Shown: positions 27,735 through 35,918 of the stretch, in pieces
Layout of the letters: every line of letters begins with the position of its first letter
Position numbering within the stretch: position 1 is the first letter of the stretch
Assembly (NCBI GenBank): GCA_011391405.1
Contig: JAABQQ010000176.1
Span: 1 to 36,617 of the forward strand
Direction of reading: 5' to 3'
DNA: 36,617 bases
DNA from: Gammaproteobacteria bacterium
GTDB lineage: Bacteria > Pseudomonadota > Gammaproteobacteria > Steroidobacterales > Steroidobacteraceae
Position numbers and translations under genes: made by a program
The notes under the pieces: model-generated
What the model saw: only the letters and a program-made list of their open reading frames with translations
What the model was told of the DNA's origin: nothing
Database searches by the model: none

Positions 27735-28408
27735 TCGAATTCTTCAGGGACCGGCTTGACGCTTGCGCGGTCCACGGCCAGGCGACCTGCCGCAAGCACG
27801 GCCTGCGTGCGTGTCGTCACACCGAGCTTGCGCAGGATCGCCGTGACGTGTGCTTTCACCGTCGCTTCCGAGACGTCGAGGTCGTAGGCGATCTGCTTGT
27901 TGAGCAGGCCCGCGCACAGCATGCCGAGCACCCGGAATTGCTGCGGCGTCAGGCCGGCGACGCGGTGCGCGATCTCGAGTTCTTCGGCGGAAGTGGCCGG
28001 AGCACGGGGCGGCCGGTAGCCCGGCGGCGTGTAGATTTCACCGGCGAGCACCGCCTCGATGGCCTTGCCGATCTGGCCGGCCTCCGTCGACTTCGGGATG
28101 AACCCCTGCGCACCGAAACGCAGCGACGCGGCGATCGTCTGCGGGTCGTCGTCGGCGGAAACGATGACGACAGGAAGCTCGGGCCGGCTGCCGCGCACGT
28201 GCGCGAGCGCATTGAAGCCGTGCGCACCCGGCATGTTGAGGTCGAGCAGCAGCAGGTCGGCGCCGGGATTCGCTTCTGCGGCAGCGAGCATCGCTGCCAC
28301 GGAATCCGCCTCGACGAAACCGACACCCCGGTCGAGACGGCTAACCGCGGCCTTCATCGCTTCGCGGAACAGCGGATGGTCGTCGGCGACAATGATCTGA
28401 CGTGACAT
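27731..28408 (-). CDS. crbR: LuxR-family response regulator, CrbR/ErdR-like
   Basis: A 225-aa two-component regulator. The receiver domain has VADDHP at the acidic pocket, phospho-accepting Asp56 (LLLLDLNMP), Ser in VSADD and Lys in GFIPKS. A proline-rich linker leads to a C-terminal LuxR helix-turn-helix (LTPQQFRVL...NKQIAYDLDVSEATVKAH). It is the expected partner of the adjacent hybrid kinase; in CrbS/CrbR systems the regulator activates acs in response to acetate metabolism. The two genes converge and their stop codons share bases: TAG (27732-27734) of the kinase overlaps TAA (27731-27733, minus strand) of the regulator. A -10-like TACCCT lies eight bases before its ATG. Confidence 0.88.
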   Translation of the reverse strand: MSRQIIVADDHPLFREAMKAAVSRLDRGVGFVEADSVAAMLAAAEANPGADLLLLDLNMPGAHGFNALAHVRGSRPELPVVIVSADDDPQTIAASLRFGAQGFIPKSTEAGQIGKAIEAVLAGEIYTPPGYRPPRAPATSAEELEIAHRVAGLTPQQFRVLGMLCAGLLNKQIAYDLDVSEATVKAHVTAILRKLGVTTRTQAVLAAGRLAVDRASVKPVPEEFD

Positions 28409-28537
28409 TGGCTGTCAGGGTACACGCGCGACCTGGTCTATCCAACGGTTCGCTACTGCGACCAAAGGCGAATACCCACGCGCGCTGCTGCGGTTCACGA
28501 TCGCCGCATCGCACGACTCATCCGGGGGATTCCGTCC

Positions 28538-29953
28538 ATGCCGCACGCCAAGCCACCGCGCCGTCCATCTAACGCGCTGCGCCGCTCGATCGCGGTCGCG
28601 CTCAGCGTCGCGCTCATCAGCACATCCACGCTAGCCGGCGCCGAGACCGCGAAGGAAAAGGAACTCGAAGCTCGCGTCGCGGAACTCGAGAAGCTCGTCC
28701 AGCAACTCGTGGCAGAGAAGAAGGCTGCACCCGCGCCCGTTGCAGCACCGGCTGCTGCAGGCACGGTCGCCACCGCACCCGCCGCGGCACCCGCGAAGCC
28801 CATCCAGCCGGGCACGATCCTGCCGAACTCAGCCCCCGGCACCAGCTTCGTGCTGACCGGCTACGCCAAGGTCGACGGCATGTGGACGGACACGTCCGAC
28901 GGCGAACTCGCGGAAAACACGCCTTCCCGCGATTTTTACGTGCCGGGTGCGACACCGATCGGTCAGCCGGACGAGGGCACGGACTTCGACGCACATGCGA
29001 AGCAGACGCGCATCAACTTCGGCACCGACACCATCCTCGCCGGCGGCGACAAACTCTCGACCCGGTTCGAGATCGACTTTTTCGGCTCGGGCACCGGTAA
29101 CCAACGAGTGACGAACACCTACGCGCCGGTCCTGCGCCATGCGTACGTGCAGTGGCGCGAATGGCTGGTCGGACAGACCTGGTCGAACTTCCAGGATGTC
29201 GCTGCGCTGCCCGACTCCGTGGACTTCATCGGCACGACGGACGGCACCGTGTTCGTGCGGCAGCCGCAGGTCCGCTACACCAGGGGCGGATTCTCACTCG
29301 CTGTCGAGAATCCGCAAACCACCATGACGCCGTTCGGCGGCCCGGCGGATCCCAACTCGACGGCCTGGATCCTGGAAACCGACGACAGCGCCATCCCGGA
29401 CCTCACCGCCCGCTACGCCTGGAAGGGCGCGTGGGGCCACGTCGCCGTCGCCGGGCTCGCGCGCGAACTCAAGTACGAGCGGGTGGACACCCCCACGCTG
29501 ACCGGAATCGACGCCAGCAGCTGGTCGATGGCCGGCAGCCTGTCGGGCAAGTTCATGATCGGCAAGGACGACATCCGCTTCATGCTGCTGGGCGGCAACC
29601 TCGGCCGCTACGTCGGCCTGAACTTCACGACGGACGCGGTGCTCACCAGCAACGGCAGCAATGCCGGCCTGGAAACGATCGACGGCTTCGCGGGGTCCAT
29701 CGCGTACCGCCACGTGTGGTCCGACAAGTGGCGCAGCAACGTCTACTTCGCGATGGGCGACTACGACAACGACGCCGGTTTCACCGGTGGCAATGTCAAC
29801 AAGTCGAGCGAGAGCTGGACGTTCAACACCTGGTACACGCCGCTGCCGAAGCTCGACATCGGCGCGGAGTTCCGCCACGCAGTGCGCGAACTCGAGAACG
29901 GCAACGACGGCTCACTCGACCGGCTGCAGTTCACGACGAGGTATTCGTTCTGA
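28538..29953 (+). CDS. DcaP-like trimeric outer-membrane porin
   Basis: A 471-aa outer-membrane protein. After a signal peptide (cleavage near STLAGAE, about residue 34) there is a short heptad-repeat coiled coil (KELEARVAELEKLVQQL), an Ala/Pro-rich linker, then a beta barrel ending in Phe (FTTRYSF). A coiled coil before a 16-stranded barrel is the signature of DcaP-type porins, which in Acinetobacter import dicarboxylates and related anions. Its position beside the CrbS/CrbR-like pair suggests a role in organic-acid uptake; this is inference. The start ATG 28538 is preceded by GGGGGA. Confidence 0.85.
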   Translation: MPHAKPPRRPSNALRRSIAVALSVALISTSTLAGAETAKEKELEARVAELEKLVQQLVAEKKAAPAPVAAPAAAGTVATAPAAAPAKPIQPGTILPNSAPGTSFVLTGYAKVDGMWTDTSDGELAENTPSRDFYVPGATPIGQPDEGTDFDAHAKQTRINFGTDTILAGGDKLSTRFEIDFFGSGTGNQRVTNTYAPVLRHAYVQWREWLVGQTWSNFQDVAALPDSVDFIGTTDGTVFVRQPQVRYTRGGFSLAVENPQTTMTPFGGPADPNSTAWILETDDSAIPDLTARYAWKGAWGHVAVAGLARELKYERVDTPTLTGIDASSWSMAGSLSGKFMIGKDDIRFMLLGGNLGRYVGLNFTTDAVLTSNGSNAGLETIDGFAGSIAYRHVWSDKWRSNVYFAMGDYDNDAGFTGGNVNKSSESWTFNTWYTPLPKLDIGAEFRHAVRELENGNDGSLDRLQFTTRYSF

Positions 29954-30249
29954 CTAGCCTGCGCTCGACGCGCGGATTTCGATGACGACGGAGAGCCCGG
30001 TTCGGTGGGAGTAACCCGAAGACCGGGGACGTTTCTCCGCCGCGCCGACCCAACCGCTCCTTACGACCGAGAGTCGAGTTCGTGAGGAGTGATGTCGCAG
30101 AGGTCGTTGCAGTCGCTCGGACACCAGGCGAGCGAATTGCAGCTGGCGGTCGAGAAGCGGTACTCGCGTTGAGTTGACTTGGTGAAGTGGACTTGACCCG
30201 CTCGCGTCGACACCTGATCGTCACCCTCGCGCATACCCAGCGCACCGTA
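29954..30249. other. 296-bp intergenic region with a bulged hairpin and no clear gene
   Basis: A hairpin pairs 29996-30005 with 30016-30027, with a two-base bulge on the 3' side; it may be a weak terminator for the porin, although only GTTT follows. A 26-codon open frame, ATG 30092 to TGA 30172, has AGGAG just upstream (very close spacing) and codes for a basic helix-like peptide beginning MSQRSLQSLG; I cannot say that it is expressed. The remainder holds nothing that I recognise, and it could be decayed coding sequence. Confidence 0.5.
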
Positions 30250-31569
30250 TTATCGCGCCTGGTGTTCGTGCGCCTTCAGGTAGTCGGCAAGTGCCTGGTA
30301 CGCCGGCAGCGACGTGGGGTCCAGATGGGCGTTGGTTGCGATCGGGAACGAGGCGAAGCGGACGATCGACATCTCCGCCTTCGGATCCACATAGCAGGCC
30401 TGGCCGTAAACGCCCCGCGCCGAATACGCGCCGTCGTCATTGTGCGAGACCCACCACTGGTTGTGATAGCTCCAACCTGGCAGCGTCTTGTACCCCGCTT
30501 TCACGAAGTCCTCCGGGCTGGCACCGCCTGCGATGTCCGCGACCACTGCGGCAGGCACGACCTGACGGCCATTGAATCGGCCGCCCTGTCGCATCATGTC
30601 GCAGAAGCGCGCCAGGTCGCGCAAACGGAGATTGAGCCCGCCGGACACCAGCGGCGCACCGCTCGTGTCCACCTGCATGTAGCCGTCGTGCTCCATGCCC
30701 AGCGGACGCCACAGCCGGTCGCTGAGCACCTGCTCGAACCTTTGGCCCGTGACGCGGCGAATGAGCCAACCCAGGACTTCGGTGTTGGGTGATTTGTACA
30801 CGAATGCCTGGCCATGCTCGCCCTCCTTGGCCACCGTCGCGAGGAATTCGTAGGCCGTAGCCGGACCGGTATAGCCGGCTGGACGTGGCACCAGGCTGGC
30901 CGAACGCGCGAATCTCCAGACGTCTGCGTCTGGATCAGCGTACTTCTCGCTGTACTTGATGCCGGTGGTCATGTCGAGCACCTGCCGCACCGTCGCATCG
31001 CCGAAGCCACTGTGCTCCAGTTCCGGGAGGTACCGCGACACTGGCGCTTCCGGGTCGAGCTTTCCTTCCGCCACCAGCATCGCGGCGATCGTGCCGGCAA
31101 AGGACTTGGTGACCGAATGCGCGATATGCATTCCCTCGGGCCTGAGCGCCCCGAAATAGCGTTCATACACGACACGACCCCGGTGCATCACGAGGATACC
31201 GTCAGTGTAGTTGGCAGAAAGCGATTGCTCCCAGGTCATCAGTTGTGTGCCGCCGAGCGGCACAAACGTCACGGCGTCTAGATCAGTCCGTTCACTGCGC
31301 GGCAGCGGACTGACCGGGCCGTCGCCACGTGCAACCTCAACGGTGGGATACAGCTCCCGCCAGTGCGAAAAGCTCCAGCGCAGCTGCGGAAATTTCAGGA
31401 AGCTGCCGTCGTCGAAGCGGATCAGGCGCTGCGACGGGGGCGGTGCGCCGACCATCCATCCCATGGCGACGGGATCACTGGACGCGGCATCGGCGAAGCT
31501 TGCCGGCGTCTGCGCCACTGCGGATGACGCCACCCACGCAGTAAGCAGCAAGGCACATGTCATTCTCAT
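30250..31569 (-). CDS. serine hydrolase of beta-lactamase fold (NylB/EstB-like), secreted
   Basis: A 439-aa protein with a signal peptide (cleavage near SSAVAQ, about residue 20). The class-C-like SxxK motif is SVTK (Ser152, Lys155). A following segment DMTTGIKYSEKYADPDAD is close to 6-aminohexanoate-dimer hydrolase and related esterases, and a Tyr in FVYKSPNTEV is the likely general base. Such enzymes cleave amides, esters or D-peptides, and the substrate is unknown. GAGGGG lies about eight bases before ATG 31569. It is 40 bp downstream of the permease on the same strand, so transport and hydrolysis may be linked. Confidence 0.88.
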   Translation of the reverse strand: MRMTCALLLTAWVASSAVAQTPASFADAASSDPVAMGWMVGAPPPSQRLIRFDDGSFLKFPQLRWSFSHWRELYPTVEVARGDGPVSPLPRSERTDLDAVTFVPLGGTQLMTWEQSLSANYTDGILVMHRGRVVYERYFGALRPEGMHIAHSVTKSFAGTIAAMLVAEGKLDPEAPVSRYLPELEHSGFGDATVRQVLDMTTGIKYSEKYADPDADVWRFARSASLVPRPAGYTGPATAYEFLATVAKEGEHGQAFVYKSPNTEVLGWLIRRVTGQRFEQVLSDRLWRPLGMEHDGYMQVDTSGAPLVSGGLNLRLRDLARFCDMMRQGGRFNGRQVVPAAVVADIAGGASPEDFVKAGYKTLPGWSYHNQWWVSHNDDGAYSARGVYGQACYVDPKAEMSIVRFASFPIATNAHLDPTSLPAYQALADYLKAHEHQAR

Positions 31570-31609
31570 CTACAGGACCCCTCATGCGAAAGCTGATTCA
31601 GTCATTACG

Positions 31610-33022
31610 TTACCCTGCCTCGCGATCGACAGCTTGCTCGATCTGCGCCGGGCGCGGGGGCCTGCGCAACTGTCCCCGCACAGCATAGGCCACCAGGAGA
31701 ACGCCGACACTGACTACTCCGAACAGCAGCGACAGGCGCTGTTCGGGAATGAACGCCATCGCCGTCAATATGCAGGTCATGGCGGCAATCGCGATCCAGG
31801 TCAGGTAGGGATATCCCCACATGCGCAAGCCCAGCTTCTCCGGCGCTTCACGCTCGAGGCGGCGACGCAGCATCAACTGCGACACGGCGATCAGGACGTA
31901 GACGAAGACGGCGACGGTTCCATAGGAATTAACCAGGAAAGCGAAGACCGTGTCCGGCGAGATATAGCTCATGACCACGGCGACGTACCCCATCGCTGTG
32001 CCGGCGATGATGGCAGCGACTGGAACTCCGCGCGCGTCGATCCTGGCGAAGACCTGGGGTGCATCCCCGCGCCGCGCCAGCGCCATCAGCATGCGTGACG
32101 AACCGAAGACGCCGGAGTTGAGCGCAGAAAGGACCGCCGTAAGAATGACCGCATTCATTACGTCGGCCGCCCCCGGGATGCCCAGGGTCTCGAGCGCGCT
32201 GACGTAGGGTCGCGACATCTTCTCGGCATCGTTCCAGGGCACCATGCAGACCACCAGGAATATTGAGCCGACGTAGAACAGCAGGACGCGCGAAACGACC
32301 GACTGCGCAGCCCGGGCCACGGCGCGTGCCGGTTCTGAAGACTCCGCGGCGGCGATCGTCACGAGTTCGGCGCCAAAATAAAAGCCAGTCGCCGCCACCG
32401 CCCCGGTCAATACAGGCCCGATGCCGTTAGGCGCGAATCCGCCATTGTGCGTGAGGTTCGAAAACCCACCGCCCGCGTCGGGCCACAGACCAAGCACGTA
32501 GACGCAACCCGCGGCCAGGAACAGGACGATGGCGGCAACCTTGATTGATGCGAACCAGAACTCCGTCTCACCCCACGACCGGACCGACAGCAGGTTGACG
32601 AACATGAACAGCGCCGTGAGCCCGAGCGTGCATGCCCACGGCGTGATGTCCGGATACCAGTAGGCGAGGAGCCTGGCACCTGCAACCGCTTCGAGCGCGA
32701 CCACGATGATCCAGAAGTACCAGTACATCCAGCCGGTGAGGAAGCCGGCCAGCTCGCCCATCGCGAGCCGACTGTATTCGTAGAAGCCGCCGATGCCCGG
32801 AAACGCTACAGCCATTTCGCCAAGCATGCGCATCACGAGCACGACCAGCGCTCCGGTGAGCGCGAACGAAACGACGGCGGCGGGACCTGCCGACTGAACG
32901 ACCACGCCGCTCCCGACGAACAGCCCGGCGCCAATCACCCCGCCCAGTGCGATCATGTGAATGTGCCGGCTTCTGAGCGTCCGCTGCAGACCACTCATGT
33001 TGTCGTCGACTTTTTTCAGCAA
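31610..33022 (-). CDS. amino-acid permease, APC family (GABA/aromatic amino-acid permease type)
   Basis: A 470-aa inner-membrane protein with 12 helices. It starts with the APC consensus HIHMIALGGVIGAGLFVGSG in helix 1, and later has the helix 3 EMAVAFPGIGGFYEYS and the loop segment GSSRMLMALARRGDAP. It resembles the AAT subfamily (GabP, AnsP, CycA, ProY), proton-coupled importers of amino acids; the substrate is not predictable here. The start is TTG at 33022 because GAGGA lies five bases upstream; the internal ATG at 32998 lacks a ribosome binding site. Confidence 0.92.
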   Translation of the reverse strand: MLKKVDDNMSGLQRTLRSRHIHMIALGGVIGAGLFVGSGVVVQSAGPAAVVSFALTGALVVLVMRMLGEMAVAFPGIGGFYEYSRLAMGELAGFLTGWMYWYFWIIVVALEAVAGARLLAYWYPDITPWACTLGLTALFMFVNLLSVRSWGETEFWFASIKVAAIVLFLAAGCVYVLGLWPDAGGGFSNLTHNGGFAPNGIGPVLTGAVAATGFYFGAELVTIAAAESSEPARAVARAAQSVVSRVLLFYVGSIFLVVCMVPWNDAEKMSRPYVSALETLGIPGAADVMNAVILTAVLSALNSGVFGSSRMLMALARRGDAPQVFARIDARGVPVAAIIAGTAMGYVAVVMSYISPDTVFAFLVNSYGTVAVFVYVLIAVSQLMLRRRLEREAPEKLGLRMWGYPYLTWIAIAAMTCILTAMAFIPEQRLSLLFGVVSVGVLLVAYAVRGQLRRPPRPAQIEQAVDREAG

Positions 33023-33244
33023 GATCGTCCTCGCGGAGAATTCCTGCGGCGCGGGCCAGCCATCAGCACGACGCCGCCCTCAACTCTACTCCCGAAGCCA
33101 ACGGCAATGCCGGCGCAGTCATAGTACGCGGGCCGTGCAGGGTTGGCCCGTTCGTCGCGCAGCAATGAAGCAGGCTGCACCCGCACGAACGACACGGCGG
33201 AACGGCCGCAACCGCGAGGCCCATCCCGAAACATCACGCGGCAG

Positions 33245-34777
33245 TCAGTCCCCGTGACTGGCGGCCAAGCTCTCCTGCGCCAGGCCGAACCGGTACTGGC
33301 CGGCATCAACCCTGCGCGTCTCGAGCCAGTAGCGCCAGGTCGAATACGGCCAGATCGTGAAATTGCGGCCGTCAGCCTGCTGGTACCAGCTGCGGCACCC
33401 GGAACTCCAGACGGTGTCCTTCAGGGCGTGCTGGATGCGCTGGTTGAACTGCGCCTGCGCGGCCGGATGCACGTCGAGGTAATCCATGCCGCGCGCACGC
33501 AACGTGCGCATGCAATCCATGACGTACCGCACCTGCGCCTCAATCATGAAGATGATCGAGTTGTGCCCGAGCGCGGTGTTTGGCCCGACGAGCTGATGCA
33601 GGTTCGGGTAACCCGTGACCGAAATTCCGTAGTAAGCCTCGGCCCCTGCTCGCCAGTCACGGGCAAGCTCATGACCGGGCATGCCCGTAACGGGGAAGCC
33701 TTGCATGTAGATGCGCGGATCTACGACGAATCCCGTGCCGAGAATGATGCAGTCGACGGGACGTTCGACACCGTCCGCGGTCACGATCGAGCGCTCGCGG
33801 ATTTCGCGGATGTCCTCGGTCACGAGCTCGACGTTCGGCCGGCGGAACATCGGGTACCACTCGTTGGAGATCAGCACCCGCTTGCAGCCGATCGTGTAGT
33901 CGGGCGTCAGCTTGCGCGCGAGCGACTTGTCACCCACGGCGCGACGGATGTTCCACCGTGCGAGCCGCTGCAACCCGCGCGCCAGCACGGGATGAAAGAT
34001 CGGCCAGACCCGCGACTCGTTGGTCCAGTACAGGCGTGCGCGATGCAGTCGCCGTAACAAGTGGAACCGTCCGAAGCGTTTCTGCGCCGCCACACTGTAG
34101 ATGCGGACATCGCGCGGGATCACCCAGGCGGGCGTCCGCTGGAAAACGTGCAGCCGGGCCGCTGCCGGCGCGATGAGCGGACAGTACTGGATCGCGCTGC
34201 CGCCCGTGCCGATCGACGCGATGCGTTTGTTGGCGAGGTCATAGCCGTGATCCCACTGCGCCGAATGGAACACCTTGCCGGTGAAGCGCTCAAGACCTGG
34301 CAGTCGCGGCAGGTTCGGCACGTGCAACGGACCCGTGGCGAGCACGACGTGACGAGCCCGAAGTTCGAGGCCCGACGCCAGGATGACGCGCCAGCGCGCG
34401 GTGTCCGGGTCAAAATGGAGTCCGGTCACCTGCTGATTGAACCGGATGTACGGACGCACACCAAAGCGCCTGGTGGTCTCCAGGATGTACTGCTGAATTT
34501 CCTGCCAGCCCGCGTAGCGCTGGCTCCAGTCGGGTTTGCCCGCGAACGAGTACGAATAGAGGTGCGATTGCACATCGCATTCGGCGCCGGGATAGGAGTT
34601 GTCGCGCCACGTGCCGCCCACCTCGACGCCCTTCTCGAGGATGGCAAAGCACCGCTCACCTTGTGCCAGCAGCCGGATGGCCATGCACAGGCCACCGAAG
34701 CCGGCGCCGACAATTGCGACGTCCAGTTCTTCCGGTGTGGCCGACGGCAGGTCGGGGGACTGCGGCACTGCGTTCAT
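33245..34777 (-). CDS. flavin-containing monooxygenase, Baeyer-Villiger type
   Basis: A 510-aa cytosolic NADPH- and oxygen-dependent flavoenzyme. The FAD site is GAGFGG (24-29), the NADPH site is SIGTGGSA (about 188-195), and between them lies FTGKVFHSAQWD (165-176), which fits the Baeyer-Villiger fingerprint F-x-G-x3-H-x3-W-(P/D). It would convert a ketone into an ester or lactone, or oxidise a heteroatom; the true substrate is unknown. The frame opens at TTG 34816, but ATG 34777 gives the conserved start. It lies 222 bp upstream of the permease gene on the same strand; a weak hairpin (CGGGCC...GGCCCG, 33128-33150) is between them. Confidence 0.92.
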   Translation of the reverse strand: MNAVPQSPDLPSATPEELDVAIVGAGFGGLCMAIRLLAQGERCFAILEKGVEVGGTWRDNSYPGAECDVQSHLYSYSFAGKPDWSQRYAGWQEIQQYILETTRRFGVRPYIRFNQQVTGLHFDPDTARWRVILASGLELRARHVVLATGPLHVPNLPRLPGLERFTGKVFHSAQWDHGYDLANKRIASIGTGGSAIQYCPLIAPAAARLHVFQRTPAWVIPRDVRIYSVAAQKRFGRFHLLRRLHRARLYWTNESRVWPIFHPVLARGLQRLARWNIRRAVGDKSLARKLTPDYTIGCKRVLISNEWYPMFRRPNVELVTEDIREIRERSIVTADGVERPVDCIILGTGFVVDPRIYMQGFPVTGMPGHELARDWRAGAEAYYGISVTGYPNLHQLVGPNTALGHNSIIFMIEAQVRYVMDCMRTLRARGMDYLDVHPAAQAQFNQRIQHALKDTVWSSGCRSWYQQADGRNFTIWPYSTWRYWLETRRVDAGQYRFGLAQESLAASHGD

Positions 34778-34863
34778 GGCGCCGCGCACTGTGCTGCGTT
34801 TCGCGTCGCGCGGCAACCGGAAAGACCGCTACGGCGCGAACCCGTGCAACGCAGTCTCAGGAT

Positions 34864-35154
34864 TCATCGATTGTCGCGGCCACCGCCCCGCGATGCCACG
34901 CCGCCCTTGCGGCCTGCTTCCGCGGCGCGCTGCGGGTTGTTGGCGAAGTTGCCGCCCGAGACCTCGCCGCCCTTGCGGCCGGCCGTGCGTGCGCGCTCCG
35001 GGTCCCTGGCAAAGTTGCCGCCCGACGCCGAACCACCCTTGCTCGCGATCTCCCGCCGCTTACCCTGGTCCATCCCGGCGAAACCACGACCCGAACCGCC
35101 GCCGCCACTGCTGGTTCCGCCGCGGCTCTCAACACGATTGCCTTGACTGGCCAT
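34864..35154 (-). CDS. KGG-repeat stress protein (YciG/Con-10-like)
   Basis: A 96-aa very hydrophilic, Gly- and Arg-rich protein without hydrophobic core. It carries three repeats ending in KGG (ASKGGSAS, GRKGGEVS, GRKGGVAS), the pattern of the stress-induced KGG family that includes YciG, GsiB and fungal Con-10; these behave like small disordered desiccation-type proteins. The frame is open to 35202, but ATG 35154 has GGAGG eight bases upstream, so I use it. It is divergent from the secreted protein at 35435 and lies 86 bp upstream of the monooxygenase gene on the same strand. Confidence 0.92.
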   Translation of the reverse strand: MASQGNRVESRGGTSSGGGGSGRGFAGMDQGKRREIASKGGSASGGNFARDPERARTAGRKGGEVSGGNFANNPQRAAEAGRKGGVASRGGGRDNR

Positions 35155-35358
35155 TGTGTCGACCTCCAGATCAACGTCTCTGAACCGCAGGACGGCAACC
35201 AACCCTGCTTGCGTTGCCGCCTGTGTGTTCGGACCGCAACGAGGCGGTCGAGTTCACCGCAACGCGCTTCTGCGCCCTTGAAGAACATGGAAACCCTGCA
35301 GTCCCCCGCCGCACCGGACGGACCCTGGTCCGGTACCTGCATGTGACCGGTTGCCCGG

Positions 35359-35387
35359 TTGACAGCGCTGCGCCCCTCCCGTATCTG
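35359..35387 (+). promoter_or_regulatory. sigma70-type promoter of the 35435 gene
   Basis: TTGACA (35359-35364, perfect consensus) and TATCTG (35382-35387, four of six) with the ideal 17-bp spacing. The predicted start near 35394 leaves a 40-nt leader with AGGAG before the ATG. It is the best match to a housekeeping promoter that I recognised in the window. Confidence 0.6.
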
Positions 35388-35434
35388 CTACCTGGTCTGC
35401 TTCCGCATCAGAACCATCAGGAGTTCGTCGAATC

Positions 35435-35890
35435 ATGAATTTCCGCACTCTCGGCATGCTCGCCCTGGCTACCGGCCTCACGCTGTCCGCGATCTCCGCG
35501 TTCGCGCAGGAACCCGCGGTCACAACCCCGGCTGCCACGGAAGCCACAGCGACCCCAGCCACTCCGGCCGCCCCGCTCAAGCTCTCCAACAAGTGGCGCA
35601 TTAAAGTGCGCGAGGGAGCGAACAACACGGGCACGCTGCTGTTCCGTGTGACCCCGGACAAGGGCACCGCGACGGACATCGTCGTCAATATCGAAAAGGG
35701 CCGCAGCGAGAACGGCGTGGCCACCGACATCAAGAACACGCTCAAGAAAGCGCTCGACCCGAAGGTCTACCACGTCGAGACGGACGACGGCGAGGACGTG
35801 CTGGTGAAGAAGCGCAAGGGTCCGGACTACGAGGTGAAACTGGTCGAGTCGACGCTCAAGGGCACGCGCATCTATCTCGACAAGGAGTGA
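35435..35890 (+). CDS. small secreted protein of unknown function
   Basis: A 151-aa protein that I do not recognise. A signal peptide ends near SAFAQ (about residue 25). Next comes an Ala/Pro/Thr-rich low-complexity linker of about 20 residues. The folded part from about 48 to 151 is charged and beta-rich, with the segments KWRIKVREGANNTG, ATDIVVNIEKGRSENG and KGPDYEVKLVEST. There are no cysteines in the mature part. It is presumably periplasmic. A strong promoter precedes it and AGGAG is upstream; the gene stands alone, convergent with the hemolysin III gene, whose stop is 28 bp away. Confidence 0.85.
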   Translation: MNFRTLGMLALATGLTLSAISAFAQEPAVTTPAATEATATPATPAAPLKLSNKWRIKVREGANNTGTLLFRVTPDKGTATDIVVNIEKGRSENGVATDIKNTLKKALDPKVYHVETDDGEDVLVKKRKGPDYEVKLVESTLKGTRIYLDKE

Positions 35891-35918
35891 CTCGCCCCGG
35901 ATCGCGGCCGGCAGGCGC

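Noticed and set aside
33128..33150. CGGGCC...GGCCCG hairpin between the monooxygenase and permease genes as a terminator
   Set aside because: The stem is only six pairs and no T-run follows on the minus strand; it does not firmly separate the two transcription units.
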